Source of the DNA: Armillaria gallica
Taxonomy: Eukaryota; Basidiomycota; Agaricomycetes; Agaricales; Physalacriaceae
NCBI GenBank assembly: GCA_037576215.1
Contig: JBANDB010000008.1
Span: 3,224,001-3,288,000, forward strand
DNA: 64,000 nt
Direction: 5' to 3'
A model generated the notes under the pieces. The model made no database searches. It saw only the letters and a list, made by a program, of their open reading frames with translations, and was not told where the DNA came from. Below are positions 49,084 through 61,354 of the stretch, one piece after another (positions within the stretch are counted from its first letter, which is position 1; each line of letters begins with the position of its first letter). Made by a program: the position numbers and the translations under genes.

Positions 49084-49379
49084 GGGATTTGCTTGGCACA
49101 GCCACCAACGCCTTTCTGATTGCTGACCGTAATCTTGCCCAATAGGTCAGACAGACTCTGCAGGAACGACTAACAACTTCTTGTTCTTCAAATCAAGCCG
49201 CAACACTTCGTCAATAGTTCAGGCTGATAGCTTACATAGTCACAAAGAGAGGTTTAAAATTAGAACTTTCCCCTACATGGAGGAATTAGGCTATATTCGT
49301 ATCTTTATCCCTGCAGTACCTCTTGAAGTCTTCAAGCAAAACTTCCTCTCGCGTTGTGGACCCGATTCAAGTGGATTAA

Positions 49380-50365
49380 ATTGCCACCCGTCTACGCTCT
49401 GATGATATTTTGTTTCCGAACAACCGATGGGATCTATTCCTACCATGGAGTACAGCAACTTCGGGTATCTCGAAACCACCGCCGCAACGATCGTCAAACA
49501 GCCGCCGTCCTGTCGAACCGTGAACCTACCGCGATATTCCCTGCCGACAACCTGCAATCACTCTTGCGCATGTCTATGCAAGAACAGTGTGAAATGGAAC
49601 AGCGACGGGTGAAGCCCCTGCAGACAAAACTCTTTCTGCACAACTTTCTTCACGATTTGATGGACTCTAGGCGCTCATTCCCTTTTCTTGACGCTTTTGT
49701 CTTCTCGGGCGACTGAAGCTAGAATTGTTCAGAAAGCTTCGGGCTTCCAGAGACACAGAGTCACAAGGATCGCATATGTCCTTCGAGGAGCAGCAATGGT
49801 ACGCGTCTGTTACTCGGTCCCTTCCAGAGTATATGAAACTGCTGCCTTCCTCCTGGATGGCTGTCGCATGTTGCTGGTCAATTACTATCGCTCCGTAGAG
49901 GCTGAAGAGGATTTTCCAACCCCGGGCACTTTGCGAAGTTTTTCAACAGCGACAGCTTTGACACATACCTGGAGGCGCTGGCACAATCCAATGCACGGAA
50001 AATCCAACCTTGGAAGAGCTTGGATTCAGTCAAGGAAGTGATCAAGGAAGAAGAGATAGACGGGGCTGTTACTGGTTTGGAGGAAACAAACCATGACGAC
50101 TATGATTCTCCTGAAGCTGATGCTGACAATCCTTAGGATTGACACCTGGAAGCGGAAACGAAGTGCTACAAATACAGTTGGGGAGCTCGTTGATCGAGAC
50201 GAAGCAGACCGTACAACGAAGTTTCGGCGTCGGCGTAACCACATTCATGCCAGTGTTCGAGACAAAACTACCGAGCATCAATCACGGGCTGCTACGAAAC
50301 GAAGGTCCACCCGATCTATCAGAGGCTCTGGGGGTAGTCGAGGCAGGAAGAAGAGCAAAGCCTAG
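49380..50365 (+). pseudogene. Disrupted gene of unknown family
   Basis: Protein-like blocks lie in successive frames: RLRSDDILFPNNRWDLFLPW (about 49390), QSLLRMSMQEQCEMEQRR (about 49560), HMSFEEQQWYASVTRSLPEY (about 49780), FAKFFNSDSFDTYLEALAQ (about 49930) with an acidic continuation, and a basic C-terminal frame WKRKRSATNTVGELVDRDE (about 50150) ending RGRKKSKA at 50365. Some joins could be introns (acceptors GACTCTAG, AAGCTAG, CCTTAG are present), but stops and shifts remain in every model I tried. I do not know the family. It is either a gene with unusual structure or a decayed copy. Confidence 0.35.
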
Positions 50366-52420
50366 ATTCCAACTACTGTGTACGTAGTAGCATTCCTTCT
50401 TGTGTAATTTTATTTCATTTCACCGCCATCCTAGACTCCTTTATTGATTCGATGGTCCATTTCAACAGTGTCATTTGCGAAAGCATTGGGACAAAGTTTT
50501 ATTTGACAACGGACAAGACGGACGGGATGAGGCAGGCAGAGATTTCTATTAGTAGCACGACGGTGTCGATTTGAGGAGACCTTCAGAATCAGAGTATTTC
50601 CGGGGTGGATAATTCATTGGAGAGTCGGTTAGATGCCGTGTTTCTCTCAAAAAAGGGGGGATGCCTCCGAATCATGACCAGCAACTAGGATGAGTGCGTC
50701 TCAGGCGGAAGGAAACAAACACACCAAATCAATTCATCCTAGCAGATGCTCCACTGAGGGACCAGACGCAGTAGCGTAGGTGTCGCGTTAGACATTTTGT
50801 CCTGGCTTCATCGCAGAACGTGAGATGATGTAAAGGCAGAGAAAACGTTCCCCCTCAGATCCTGAAATGACCTTGGTACGCGACGCGGCCGCCGCGAAGA
50901 GCGACTGTACGTATCAAGGTTTCCGACAGAACATATGGAAAGACAAGACTTCCTGAATATCGCGATATGCGTGAGTGTTGTCAATCTTGCTGGCAATTGC
51001 ATCATTTCATAGCACACCTGTCGCTCTGCCGTGACTTGCTGGAGTGACGGAAGGGGGGTTCGTGTTATACCCGAAATGGATCATCGTCCGTCTTGTCCTC
51101 GGTTTCAGTCGACCCATTCATTGCACGCCCGAGTAGAAAGGGAGATACCACCGCAAAAGGCACCGCAGAGGAGAAAGCTCGCCCTTAACTCCCAAGTGAT
51201 ACGTGCGGCTGCCGACAAAAACGGGGTTGGAACTTGGGCCTTCGGAGCCAAGACATAAGGAGAGCTTCTTACACAATATTAGGAGCACACTGAATGCATG
51301 GTATCAGCCCCGATACTTAACAAAGAAATATCGGATATCTAGCGCCCTTTTCACTGAACTTGTATGCTCCTGGATAGTAGTGCATGCATCGCCGCAGGCA
51401 GTGGAACGGAAAACCCTACCTTCCCGCTGCATGCAGGAAGAATTGGCTATCAATGATGGTGAGTGGCGATATACCTTGTTATGTCATATCCAAGCTCGTT
51501 TCGAAGGATTCTCTGTGGTGAGAGGAAGGCTTCAGAAATCTGCAAAAGACGGATGAGCATTTTGTTTCAAATAGTTGGATGAAATTATTTAAAGCGAAGT
51601 TCAGTTAAAGCCGCCATAAACGTGTAATGAAGATGGCTTCAGGGCTTCTTCTAGTTCGTAAGACTCAGAGTCGCACCACCACTATATATTCCTTTCAGAG
51701 CGAGATCTCGCTTAGTGACGACCAGTGTATCTTGTCATTGCTTCTTGAGGAAGGAATTCGGTGCCTGCAATTTCTGTCAACGACGGTGACAGAAGATCCG
51801 TCTACATATCTGAAGTCCGCAAACTTGATGAAATAAAATATGTACGACCGTCGGTCCCAGTACGTTTCGGAAGTACGATAGCCAGTCATTCTCTAGAACC
51901 TTGCTGATAACCGAGAGATGGTCTAGGGAGTTTTGAATCCGAATTTGGAGACCTCCCAACTTTGGCCGGCATTGAATTCGTAACAATATATAAGACTTCC
52001 GATTGGCGGGATTTGACAGGCTGTTAGATCGTGAATGAAAACCCAGAGTAAATCGTGGAGACGAGTGACAGCGCCCAGAGGCATCCAGCCGCAAGGATAG
52101 ACAGAAAGCTAATGGACCACTAATCCTTGGTGAATGGCCGCTGTATTGGAACGTTGGGCCTGGGATACAGGACGGTACCGTAGAATATTCTGTCCAGGTA
52201 CATTGAAATGATGGAAGCTGCCGCTGCAATGACATATCAAGCTTACTCCGATTACTAACACGTGTCGCCGAAAATAGGAAGGAGTAAAATCGCGTGATCT
52301 TTATTATCCTATCCTTTTCCCCCAAACCCAAAATACGGCCAATCCCTCTCTGCTCAGCGAACCCGTCCGTCGTCGAGAGGCCTCGAGGGTTGCCCCCTCG
52401 AGCTAGTGCCATCGTCCACC
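50366..52420. other. 2 kb stretch without a supportable gene
   Basis: The longest frame, 51777-52430 minus (217 codons), has no methionine-initiated family-like segment, is Ser/Arg-rich and ignores codon bias; I treat it as chance. No repeat recognised. Confidence 0.45.
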
Positions 52421-52903
52421 ATGCTGGCACCCGTATTGGCTACTGCGCTCACCGTTCTTCTATTCATCTACCTTTTCATGCCCTCATTATGGCTTGCTAT
52501 CATGGCCGTTGACGAATCCTTTGATGTCCACCAGTCGGGATTGACAGCGGTAGCTGCTCGTAAGCTCGGGCGCCTTTCTGCGTAGGAACTTGTGCTGACT
52601 TTCACCCAAGGCAATCCTTTCCGGGAGAGCGGACCGCCAGCCAACATGGCCAAGTTGATCTTACTGCGCCATAAGGTATGGTCACCTTTTCGCATGTCCA
52701 ATTGTGGCCTGGCTTGACCGCGCATCCTATATAGATCCAGACCAGCAATCGTAAACGACGAAGTGCCTCGCAGACGCGTCAAACATCACGATCCTACTCC
52801 ATCCCTACCAGACCAAAACCTTCCTGGATTCGCTTCAGGAGACCATTTGGTGGAAAGCAACATTTTTAATACTACTTTGCGATTGTGTTGGACCGCGGTG
52901 TGA
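52421..52903 (+). pseudogene. Disrupted small membrane-protein gene, family unknown
   Basis: The start MLAPVLATALTVLLFIYLFM is a signal-anchor-like helix, followed by PSLWLAIMAVDESFDVHQSG and LTAVAARKLGRL. A TAG at about 52583 interrupts; past it, in the same frame, ELVLTFTQGNPFRESGPPA continues. Next, WLDRASYIDPDQQS lies in another frame, and NDEVPRRRVKHHDPTPSLPD in a third, running to SNIFNTTLRLCWTAV and a stop at 52901. At least three lesions separate protein-like blocks, and introns do not resolve them cleanly. The family is not one I can name. Confidence 0.45.
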
Positions 52904-53134
52904 TTGTGACCCTCCTTCGCTCTGTTTTACCCTTCACGACATTTTTTACCCTATGTACAACATACCCTGCTTACTTTCGTTGCCCATCCCTTTCTTTGTT
53001 CGTTGCCCATACCTGATACCCATCGAGTCTATCTCGTGCATTATTTAGCTACTGTACATTACATTTGCGAAAGGGAATGCAAAACTAATAAAATCGAACC
53101 ACCTCGCCGTAAGATCTCAACTCCACTCCCAGGC

Positions 53135-56100
53135 CTATCCGAACCTATTGCTACGGTCGACGCCTGACAGCACGCTTGGTGCCGGCTTCAACGGTCGAGG
53201 TTTCTCTTCCGTCCGTCGCGAAGATGATGTCTGACCGGAGTTCTGTCGTAAAGACCCACCGCCGGCCTTGACCTTGGTATGACCAGTGATCGCTGCACTG
53301 CCAACAGATCGGCTCATCTTTCCTAAGCGCCCCGACCTGCTTTCAGTTTTGGCCCAACCCTTCATCCTGTTGTCGTAATCAACATTTGATTGATTTTGAG
53401 ACTGCAAGATAGCTTAGGGACCGAGCGACACAATACGAATTTCCAGGACTTACCTCAGAGGCTTCATCATACTCCTCATAATGTCGCCGGGGTCCTTGAG
53501 CAGTTCGCCTCGCTGCTGTTGAGCGAACCTTCACGCCCTCGTCGTCGTCTGAACCGGCGTCTAGCCAGTCGGTGTTGTGCGGGTCGAAGGGTTCATCGTC
53601 GTCGAGCTATTAGCACATTGAGTTCCTGGTCATATTCACATGTCAGAGTCTTACCTCGCTATTTTGGGCGCGTTCTTGTACCTGTCGCACGATTTCAGCA
53701 CGCGTGATACTCTCTTGCACCACATCCTCATCCTCCTCCTCCTCCTCGTCTACCGTCTCCTCAGCTCTAGTGGCCTCTGGCTCTTCTGTGAGCTCAGAAT
53801 GCAGCATCACTGTATCCTCATCGTCGCCGATAGTCTTCTTGTATTCGCCAGCGAAAGCGGCCGTCGTTGGGTTCGACTCTAACGATTTCGCTAGTAAGCA
53901 CACGTATCGTTCTCAAATGATGCATGAACCACATACCAAGGGCAACCATATCTGTTCTCTGCTTTTTGTTCATACGCCGTCGACGTCTCTCGTCACCGGC
54001 ATCATCGTCAGAGTCAGAGTCACTATCGTCCAAATCGACGCCATTCCTTCGCTTCTTGGAACGGTATTTGCCTTCGACTGCATCCTGGTGGTATTTCTGG
54101 AGGCGGAGATCATCTTGCTCTGCTTGTTCCCTGTGAAATTATCGTCAGTAGAATTCTCCGATGGATCTCACGTATATGACATACTGATACTTCTCCCTAA
54201 CCTTCTCCTCTGCGATGGTTGCTTCGTCCAAAGTCGTATTATCCACCAGCGTAGGGAGCTCCTGATCCAAGTCCTGGCCCTCCTCATCGTCGTCTGCAGC
54301 CGGTCCCCTAAACAAACCAAATCCACGCATCTCATCGTCATCGCTCTCTTGTGCTTCCGCCTCTACGAACTCCGACTTCCTCAATGGGACTTTGGGTTTA
54401 CTAAGTTTAGACTCCTGGGGCTTCGATGAGCTCGAGCGACCGGCGCCGTAGACAGGAGACGGGGACACTACTCGCTTCACGATGCGGCGTTTACGGGAAG
54501 GAGAAGGAAGACTCGGGGTAAGATCTGGAGTATACTCAAGGGTCTCAAGAGCCTGCCGCTGGGTCTGCGGCATTGCTGGTGTTTGAGCCTGCGTCTGCAT
54601 CTGTGTCAGCCGCGAAAGAGGCCGATAAACCTCAGGACTCGTATCTGGCCTCGTCTGTGTAAGGTATCTAGAAACCACAAGTTACTCTTTTGGTTCGGCA
54701 TATAGATATAGAGAATCGCGTACCCATCACTATTGACGTAGAGGTCAGATTGCTTTTGAGGAACCTGGTTAGCTTCTTGAAGGACATATTCTTGCTCTTT
54801 CTCAAAAATCGCATCTGCCTCCTTCAGTTTGGAGCTATCGCTGACCTGGAAAGCAGGTCCAAGGGATATATCCTGAGTCAAGTCCAAGTCTGTCGAACCC
54901 GTCTTCCGCATCTTGGATAGACCAAAGCCGCCCTGCCTAAGAGTCAGCGTTGTTCTTTGTTATTTTCACAGACATATGCTGACCTTTCCACCGAAGAGCT
55001 CTGTAAAGCCATCGTCGCGTTTTTGCGTCGCGTCCGCATACAAATCCGAAAATCCAGGCTGCAGTGCCGATGTGGCACTCTGAGTCTGAGAGAACTGCGA
55101 AAAGCCCGAGGCGCCTGCCGCGGACGATCCGAATCGGGGTCGCAAAGAGGGCGGTGGCATACCGTCATCGTTTTCAAGGCTGACGGTGCTCTGTAGGCGG
55201 TCTGCAAAAGACTGACGGGCTGGAGAGCTCTTGGCCTCCTCAAGGGTACTCAAGGGTAACCTCGGTGCTGATTCTCCCTTATCAGCGTCCGACATGCCAT
55301 CGTCCGAATTATTTTCCTGCACAAACAAAGACCTTGACAAGGCGGGACGTTGGAGGCTTCGCGGGAAAACGGTAGCATTCTCCTTATCATCGTCCATGTC
55401 ATACATCAGTTCGATGTTGTTCTCCTTGTCGCTTTGTTCATCTAAAGAAAAGTTGGGCGTGGCTTGTGCGATCTGCGTGTTCTCGTCCTCTATGATCATG
55501 CTATCTTCGACGAGGATTCTACCTGTAGGCAGAGGTCGGGTACGCAAGTTTTCCGCATCAGAGTCATCGTCCTCGACAACTCGAGTACGCGCTGACCGCG
55601 AGGTCTTGCAACAAATAATTCTCCATCTTCAGTCTCCGTGTCGTAGTCGCGTTCTACCATCGTAACATCTTCGTCTTCCGCTGGTTGTTCATTATCATCG
55701 TCATCGTCATCGTTTGCCTTGGGAGGCGGAGGGCTAGCGGAACCGCGGTCGAGAGGCACGTAATCTGGATCTTCCTCGTCCTCGTCTTCGTCCTCTTCCA
55801 TTTCTTCAGCGTCTCCATGCTCCAAGCCTCGCTGGATATAATGATCCAGGACTTCCGCTGCCGGGGCGTGCACTGCTATGACTTCTTTGAGCGTGCCTCC
55901 ATGTCGTTGCCAATCCTGTTCTTTGGCATGCTTTACCTCGGCAGCAAGTTTCTGAGCATTTGCCATCAATGTGATATTCAGATCTCGATGGCTCTTCAGG
56001 TTATGAAGGGAGTTACGGATGTCGGAAGGTGCATGATGAGCTTCCCTCTGTTTGCTCCCTGACCCAAGTGAAATGCCCGCCAGAGTCGAATGTGTCTTTT

Positions 56101-57405
56101 TGGCACCAGAAGGACCCTGCACGCCAAGTAATCTTTGAATTGTTGGTGTGTCTGGAGCAGCAATCACCAGATCATCGTCCTCGTCACTTTCTTGAGCTCG
56201 TGCAGATTGTTGCTGAGCTTGCAAGGCTAGGATCTTTTTCTTCTTCTCTGCTAAAACTTTTCTGGGGGACTGAACTTGCTTCTTCCTTAAATCGCCCACT
56301 TCTGGCATTTCGTCGTCAGATTCCACGACCGTGGGTACGAAAAAATTCGGTTTAACTTCCTCGTAATTCATAGAGGAAGCTGAAGTCGCGGCGCTGGCTT
56401 CGGAAACGACCTGTGGAGATGAGAAGGGCTGGATGGGGTCTGAGGATGGTTCATGTCTGTTTACGCGTTAGATTACTGCATAACGGTAAAGGGAATGTCA
56501 CTTACCGAATCGTCTTGAGCAGTCTCGACATGTTCCACTGGCTTTGTTTCTGCGCAATGGATGTATCGCGGTCCGCGGCGATGCGCGCACCATTCAGCAC
56601 CGTTTCCTTTCGCTCTTTCTTCGTTGGAGCCTACAGCCTACTGAGAATATGGAATGACGAATGTATATAGACACACGTACCTTAGTCCTAGCTCGTTTTT
56701 TGCTTCGCCCAGCCGTTGACTTGGGCTTGTATTCAGAGTGCTGAGGATGCGCTGATTGCTCTTCAACGACGCGTCTAGTAACGCGAGCCCTGCGTATTTT
56801 ATCCGCTGTTGGTAATTCATCGTCTGAAGTAGGTGGCGTCGAGGAGTGACGAGTACGCTTGACTGGGGATGACGTGGATTGTATACTCTCCGATTCAGGA
56901 TCGAATCTGAGTCGACACGGCTAACCCGCCGAGATTTGGCGCGCAGTAAAGATGGTGTAGAGAGCGTAGTAGGCAGCTCTGTCTGGGCAGAAATGGCGAG
57001 ATCTGTGAGCGAATCTTCGAGGATACCCGTAGTCGCTTTTGCTGGACAGGTAGAAGCAGGTGAACCGTATCCATTATCTGGACAGGCATCAACGCCAAGA
57101 AGGGTTTTTTCACCTTCTTCTCCATTCCCATCAGAATTCTCATCCAAAGCCGCAAGCTCGTCTTGAAAAGCAAACCGGAAGCTTCCTGTCGTTGCATCCT
57201 TCACGACGTGATCGAGCTCTCGCTCGCCGTCTGAGCTTGCAGGAACTTCTTCACCACTGTTGAGCCCCGTTTTCAGCACCTCATAGCGAGAAGAGGAACT
57301 CGGACGCTGGCGACCATAAGTTCGAGCTGGCCTGGGTGGCGGGGGTGCTGGTGAGGATGTAGCAGTGGAATCTGCTACAAAGGAGGAGTCGTGCGGAATG
57401 GGCAT
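53135..57405 (-). CDS. MRC1: DNA replication checkpoint mediator Mrc1/claspin-like
   Basis: A long acidic, Ser/Glu-rich nuclear protein of over 1,000 aa from ATG 57405 (MPIPHDSSFVADSTATS). The second exon holds TKKERKETVLNGARIAADRD and WNMSRLLKTIRHEPSS. Central blocks are MNYEEVKPNFFVPTVVESDD, SPRKVLAEKKKKILALQAQQ and RDLNITLMANAQKLAAEVKH, then VYGAGRSSSSKP. The MRC1-like domain is RGFGLFRGPAADDDEEGQDL, with DQELPTLVDNTTLDEATIAE after it. The end reads MKGWAKTESRSGRLGK...DRSNRFG. The protein couples the fork helicase to DNA polymerase epsilon and relays Mec1/ATR to Rad53. Two one-base frame jumps (deletions) are inferred at about 56902 (VSRVDSDS to DPESESIQSTSS) and 55605 (GELFVAR to TSRSARTRVVEDDD). 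Confidence 0.82.
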
Positions 57406-58160
57406 CCTTTGAGACGCGTAACGCAATACCAGGACGAGCGCCTTGCAGCGACGATGGCTGAGCTGGCTGAGCTGGGAGACAGACCGTTGGTGTAAACGTG
57501 ACGGACTGTGACTAGCGCGTTTTTGGCAGTCACTCTCTACCGGCCCGGCCCCACTTTGTCCGAAACTTTGTCAGTCTACCAGCGCTTCATCTGCCATCTG
57601 CCTCTTCACCTCGTTGTCAGAGAGCAAAATTACACTGTGTCGCAAATACCGCATCCACAAGCACCAGGAAGTTGTCATAAAATGCTCACCTAAAGTCTAG
57701 TCCCTTTTTTCAGGATTTTTAACTGCCTGTTGATGAGACTGGTAACGCATTGCAGCATCTAGGAGTGCCGACGCTGGTCTCACTCTAGGGTTTCTCACCG
57801 AGATTTTATCACGATTATACTGGTTTTCTATAACACACCCAATGGCGTATCATCTTCACACCGACGATTTGGGGCCACAGCAATCCAGATTCGGGGCTTC
57901 GTTTTGTGCGGTGATCACGTCGCAGGTCCCATGGTGGTGCCAATGCAGAGCATCTTAGCATGGAAGTACATTGAATGGAGTATCGATGCGATTAAGCATG
58001 GGTGATGTCTTCTCGTGACCGAACTACTGCCCTTGCACTTCATTTCGCGGTTCGGCCGAACATCGGAGAATTGTATTCCTATTGCTTTTAGTCATAAGTC
58101 CTGTCGCGCGCTAGATAAAGGGTCGATGAGCGGTGGCTTCTTCATCTCACATCTCTTGCC
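57406..58160. promoter_or_regulatory. Divergent promoter region, Mrc1 and DUF1479 gene
   Basis: About 755 bp between divergent start codons. An ACGCGT word (a possible MBF/MCB cell-cycle box) occurs at 57415-57420, about 10 bp upstream of the Mrc1 start, and a second near-match (ACGCG-like GCGCG) nearby is weak. Fungal Mrc1 genes are typically G1/S-regulated, so the ACGCGT is of interest. The plus half shows nothing specific. Confidence 0.4.
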
Positions 58161-59841
58161 ATGTCCGAATCATCCCATCTTATTCATATTAAGGGAGAAA
58201 TTGCCTCTTCGTATCCTGACTTCGAAGAACGCGTTACACAAGCATGGGCTGACATCCTCGTCGAACTGAAGAAGGTGACCCAGAAAATTAGTGCTGGAGG
58301 TTCCGAAGTAAGTTCCCTCATTGCGAATTTAGTGTTCTATCTCACAGGTACTAGTTCATCCCCCAAGTCCAATTCTCTGAACTTCAGAGCCTTCCAGCCG
58401 ATAAGATTGCTGAGATAAGACGCAAGGGGTGTCTTGTGATCAAGGACATTGTTGACGATGAGCAAGCCATTGCCTGGAAGAAGTCGCTCAAAGAGTTCAT
58501 ATCTGCCAATCCAGATGTCGACGGTGAGTTTCTCTATGAAACATGTGCACTTTCTCATGCAGCCTCCAGGTTTTCCCCATGATGATAAACAATTTTTTAT
58601 GCTTTAGTATGATCTTTCTTTTTCAAGACATCAGACTCTTAACTTTGCCGAAGCTGGACAAAATCTCAACTGGAGGCGCGCTCCCACCCCAACATGCTCG
58701 CTGCTTCAGCTTGGTTGAATAACTTGTACCATGCTGAGGCAGGGCAGAAGCTGGACGGCGTAGATTTGTCTTCACCACTGAGTTACGCTGACAGATTCCG
58801 CATCAGACATCCCGGGACTGTTTGGACTACATTCCCGCCTCATGTAGATGGTACGCTGTCTCCTTCGTCATCCAGACCTCGTGCTGATCGATGTCCAGGT
58901 GGCAGTATTGAACGCTGGGAGGACCCGTCATTCAGGTCTTGTTTTGCGGACATCTTCAGTGGCCAATGGCGCAAGCATGATCCTTTTGCGCTTACAGGTC
59001 GGGTAAGTGCGCAGAATTCCCTCCACGGCAGACCTAATCAGGTATGTGTGTCCGAGAATTCCGATCTTTGGCCTAATACAACGTCACAGTCATCCATTTT
59101 CCGAGCCTTCCAAGGCTGGCTTGCCATGAGGTTCGTTTCCTTCGCTGGCATCTGACATCTTGATGCCAGCTCGATTTGTCAGTGAAACGGCCCCCACCGA
59201 AGGGACTCTCAAAGTTTTTCCTGGTCTGTTGCTGTCGAATCCCTATCTGATCCTTCGCCCCTTCTTTCGTTTGTTGGTGGCACCGGACTCCGAAGAAGTC
59301 TGGGATCCCAAGAGCTGGGTATTTGGTACGTGTTTACCTCTCCGTGCGTCGTTACAGTAGTCATTTTGTTCACAGATGTTTCAAGTGCCGATTTTCCCGG
59401 CCTCTTCCCTCACGATGGAGGATGGCGAGGACCTCGTCCAACGCCTGAACTGCACCCCAACCTTCTCCTTGAGAAAACTATGACTTCGGTGCCTAAGGTC
59501 TGCCCCGGTGATGCGGTATTCTGGCATGGCGACCTCATACATTCGGTGGAGAAGGAACACACTGGACACTGTGACTCAGCAGGTATTTTATTCCAGTAAC
59601 TATCGATGCGACGCGTTTAAAGACCCCGTTCCCAGTTATGTACATCGCCGCAGTTCCTACCACTCCATTAAACCAAGCATACATTGAGAGGCAAAAGGAA
59701 AGCTTCTTGAAGGCCGTCACGCCACCTGATTACCCTGCGCAAACGAAGTTCGAGAATGCGCTGGTGGGCTTTGGAAAGGCTGACGATATTTTGAATCCCT
59801 CGGGACGAAAGGCAATGGGATTACCTATTTCTGTGGCCTGA
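58161..59841 (+). CDS. DUF1479 family Fe(II)-dependent oxygenase-like protein
   Basis: The start MSESSHLIHIKGEIASSYPD leads to a double-stranded beta-helix fold protein of about 430 aa. Blocks in order: RVTQAWADILVELKKVTQKI, KIAEIRRKGCLVIKDIVDDE, GFPHDDKQFFMLYWTKSQLE, AASAWLNNLYHAEAGQKLDG, SYADRFRIRHPGTVWTTFPP, HVDGGSIERWEDPSF (HxD metal pair), GRPNQSSIFRAFQGWLAMSE, GTLKVFPGLLLSNPYLILRP, DAVFWHGDLIHSVEKEHTG (distal His) and VMYIAAVPTTPLNQAY. Eight introns, all joining in frame; no lesion. Bacterial YbiU and fungal relatives are uncharacterised, with an expected 2-oxoglutarate/Fe(II) chemistry. Confidence 0.88.
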
Positions 59842-60758
59842 TGTTTTTTTTTGTAGCGTTGTATCACCAACTGGGATTTGAAGAGTGTGTTACCTGCTGA
59901 CATAGTATAAGTGAGTAGCACTTCCGCCACAAGTTATCCACGCCACACTCCGCTTATGATAATGATGTGCCAAAAATCCTGAGGCCCTGTTCGTGAGTCC
60001 GCGCGAGCATTTACCACTTCTACGTCTTCTAACCCGTTCGCCATCTTCTCAGTACTAAAGCTACCGGTGGACTGGTGACGTAGTCGAAGCGACGACAATA
60101 ACGCTAAATCTGTCCTCGATGAAACGATTTAAAATACTGTATAATTATTGTAAGTGATGTTGCCCCTTATTAATCTCAGTTAACGCCGATCATGAACGTT
60201 AACCACTAATGTTGCGCGGCGCGTGTCAAGGTTCTGACTTCTACGTCCTTCGCTACTGGAAAACAGGTTCTGCATGCCATGGTGCCTCGCATTACTAGGC
60301 GGAAGGTGTCATACCCTTGGTAACACCTCCCCTCTGAATGTTCGAGTTCCCAGCCCAACTGGGATTGTTTTCTATTATTTTTTGGTGAGCTACAAGAGAT
60401 ACCGCCCGATACCGGACTTCTGGTTTCCACATTTCCTTAATTCTATACATCAACGCCCCTGAATTAATTTGGGAAGTCATGGGGAGCACTTAACTGACTT
60501 ACGTTGGTTCTGAATTCTTGCGATTCTGAGGGTGCTAGAGAGGATTCCCTGCTGGGGACGGGTTCTACCAGTGGGAACCACGAACCGTGATATTATGTTG
60601 CTGACAGCCGCTACGTCGCACTATTCCAACCCGTCGTCCTTCTCTTTCCGCTCACCCTTCAAGTTGCTTCGGTTACAAATGCATCTGAAGTAACAGGCAA
60701 AAGGGACCGAGTTGAAAGCGGGATCTTTCTCGGTTTTCTTCTGAATCCCGTGGAGTCA
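59842..60758. other. Intergenic, no gene seen
   Basis: About 0.9 kb of 3' region and promoter. Short open frames only. Confidence 0.5.
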
Positions 60759-60765
60759 TATATAA
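60759..60765 (+). promoter_or_regulatory. TATA box of the FHA gene
   Basis: TATATAA, 55 bp upstream of the FHA gene's start codon, a suitable position for a TATA element in a gene with a short leader. Confidence 0.5.
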
Positions 60766-60819
60766 GCAGCATCGAGGTTTTCTCCTGCTCTTAGGTACCC
60801 TCGCAACTTCGCTAGCACC

Positions 60820-61354
60820 ATGAGTACTTCTCCCGTGCTCAACCTCGCGTGCGTCTCTGGAAGCTTTCCTTTCCAGACGAAAAACATATCTATGGCCGGG
60901 GGTGTTAAAGTACTTCTAGGCGCCGTAGAGGGCAGCTCTACCACCCGTCAAGGCAGCTCCACCAATGGGTATTTTGCACCCAGGTCTCAGACCACAGAGT
61001 CTCCTCTCACTCTGAGTGTCAATCACGCCGAAGTTTGGCTAGAAAACGGCCGAGTATGCATCGAATCTTTTTCTGAACTGCGTTCTTAATATGTCACGGT
61101 TGCACAGATCTATATTCGAGACCTGGAGTCGCCCTTTGGTACCTTCATAAATGATGTCAAAATCAATACCGATTTTGCTCTTAAAACGGGAGACATACTA
61201 GTGAGTATCACCTTTCTACAATGGGTCAAAGGTTTACGAGATGTAGGCACTGGGAAAAACTTTGGTTCGCAACACGAACACTCCGTCAGACATCACAGAC
61301 AACCAGCTGAAGTGTATTGTTGCTAAAGTAACTGTGGTCGGTTCCCAGGCTTGA
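60820..61354 (+). CDS. Small FHA-domain protein
   Basis: Three exons (60820-61053, 61108-61200, 61247-61354) give 144 aa. The FHA core is SVNHAEVWLENGRIYIRDLE, then SPFGTFINDVKIN and LKTGDILALGKTLVRNT: these carry the phosphothreonine-contact Ser/Asn-His and the Thr/Asn loop (GTFIN). The usual first-strand GR motif before the recognition loop is not obvious; the segment GSSTTRQGSSTNGYF may stand in for it. The protein stops soon after the domain, so it is shorter than FHA adaptors such as Far10/SLMAP, which continue with coiled coils. It may read pThr marks; the partner is unknown. Confidence 0.75.

Noticed and set aside
51777..52430. A 217-codon minus-strand open frame
   Set aside because: No internal family-like segment, odd composition and no ATG-based context; it overlaps the start of the plus-strand gene at 52421. 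Likely chance.
58560..58680. Stop after FFFFKTSDS in the DUF1479 gene
   Set aside because: An intron from GTATGATC to CCGAAG gives the conserved MLYWTKSQLE.
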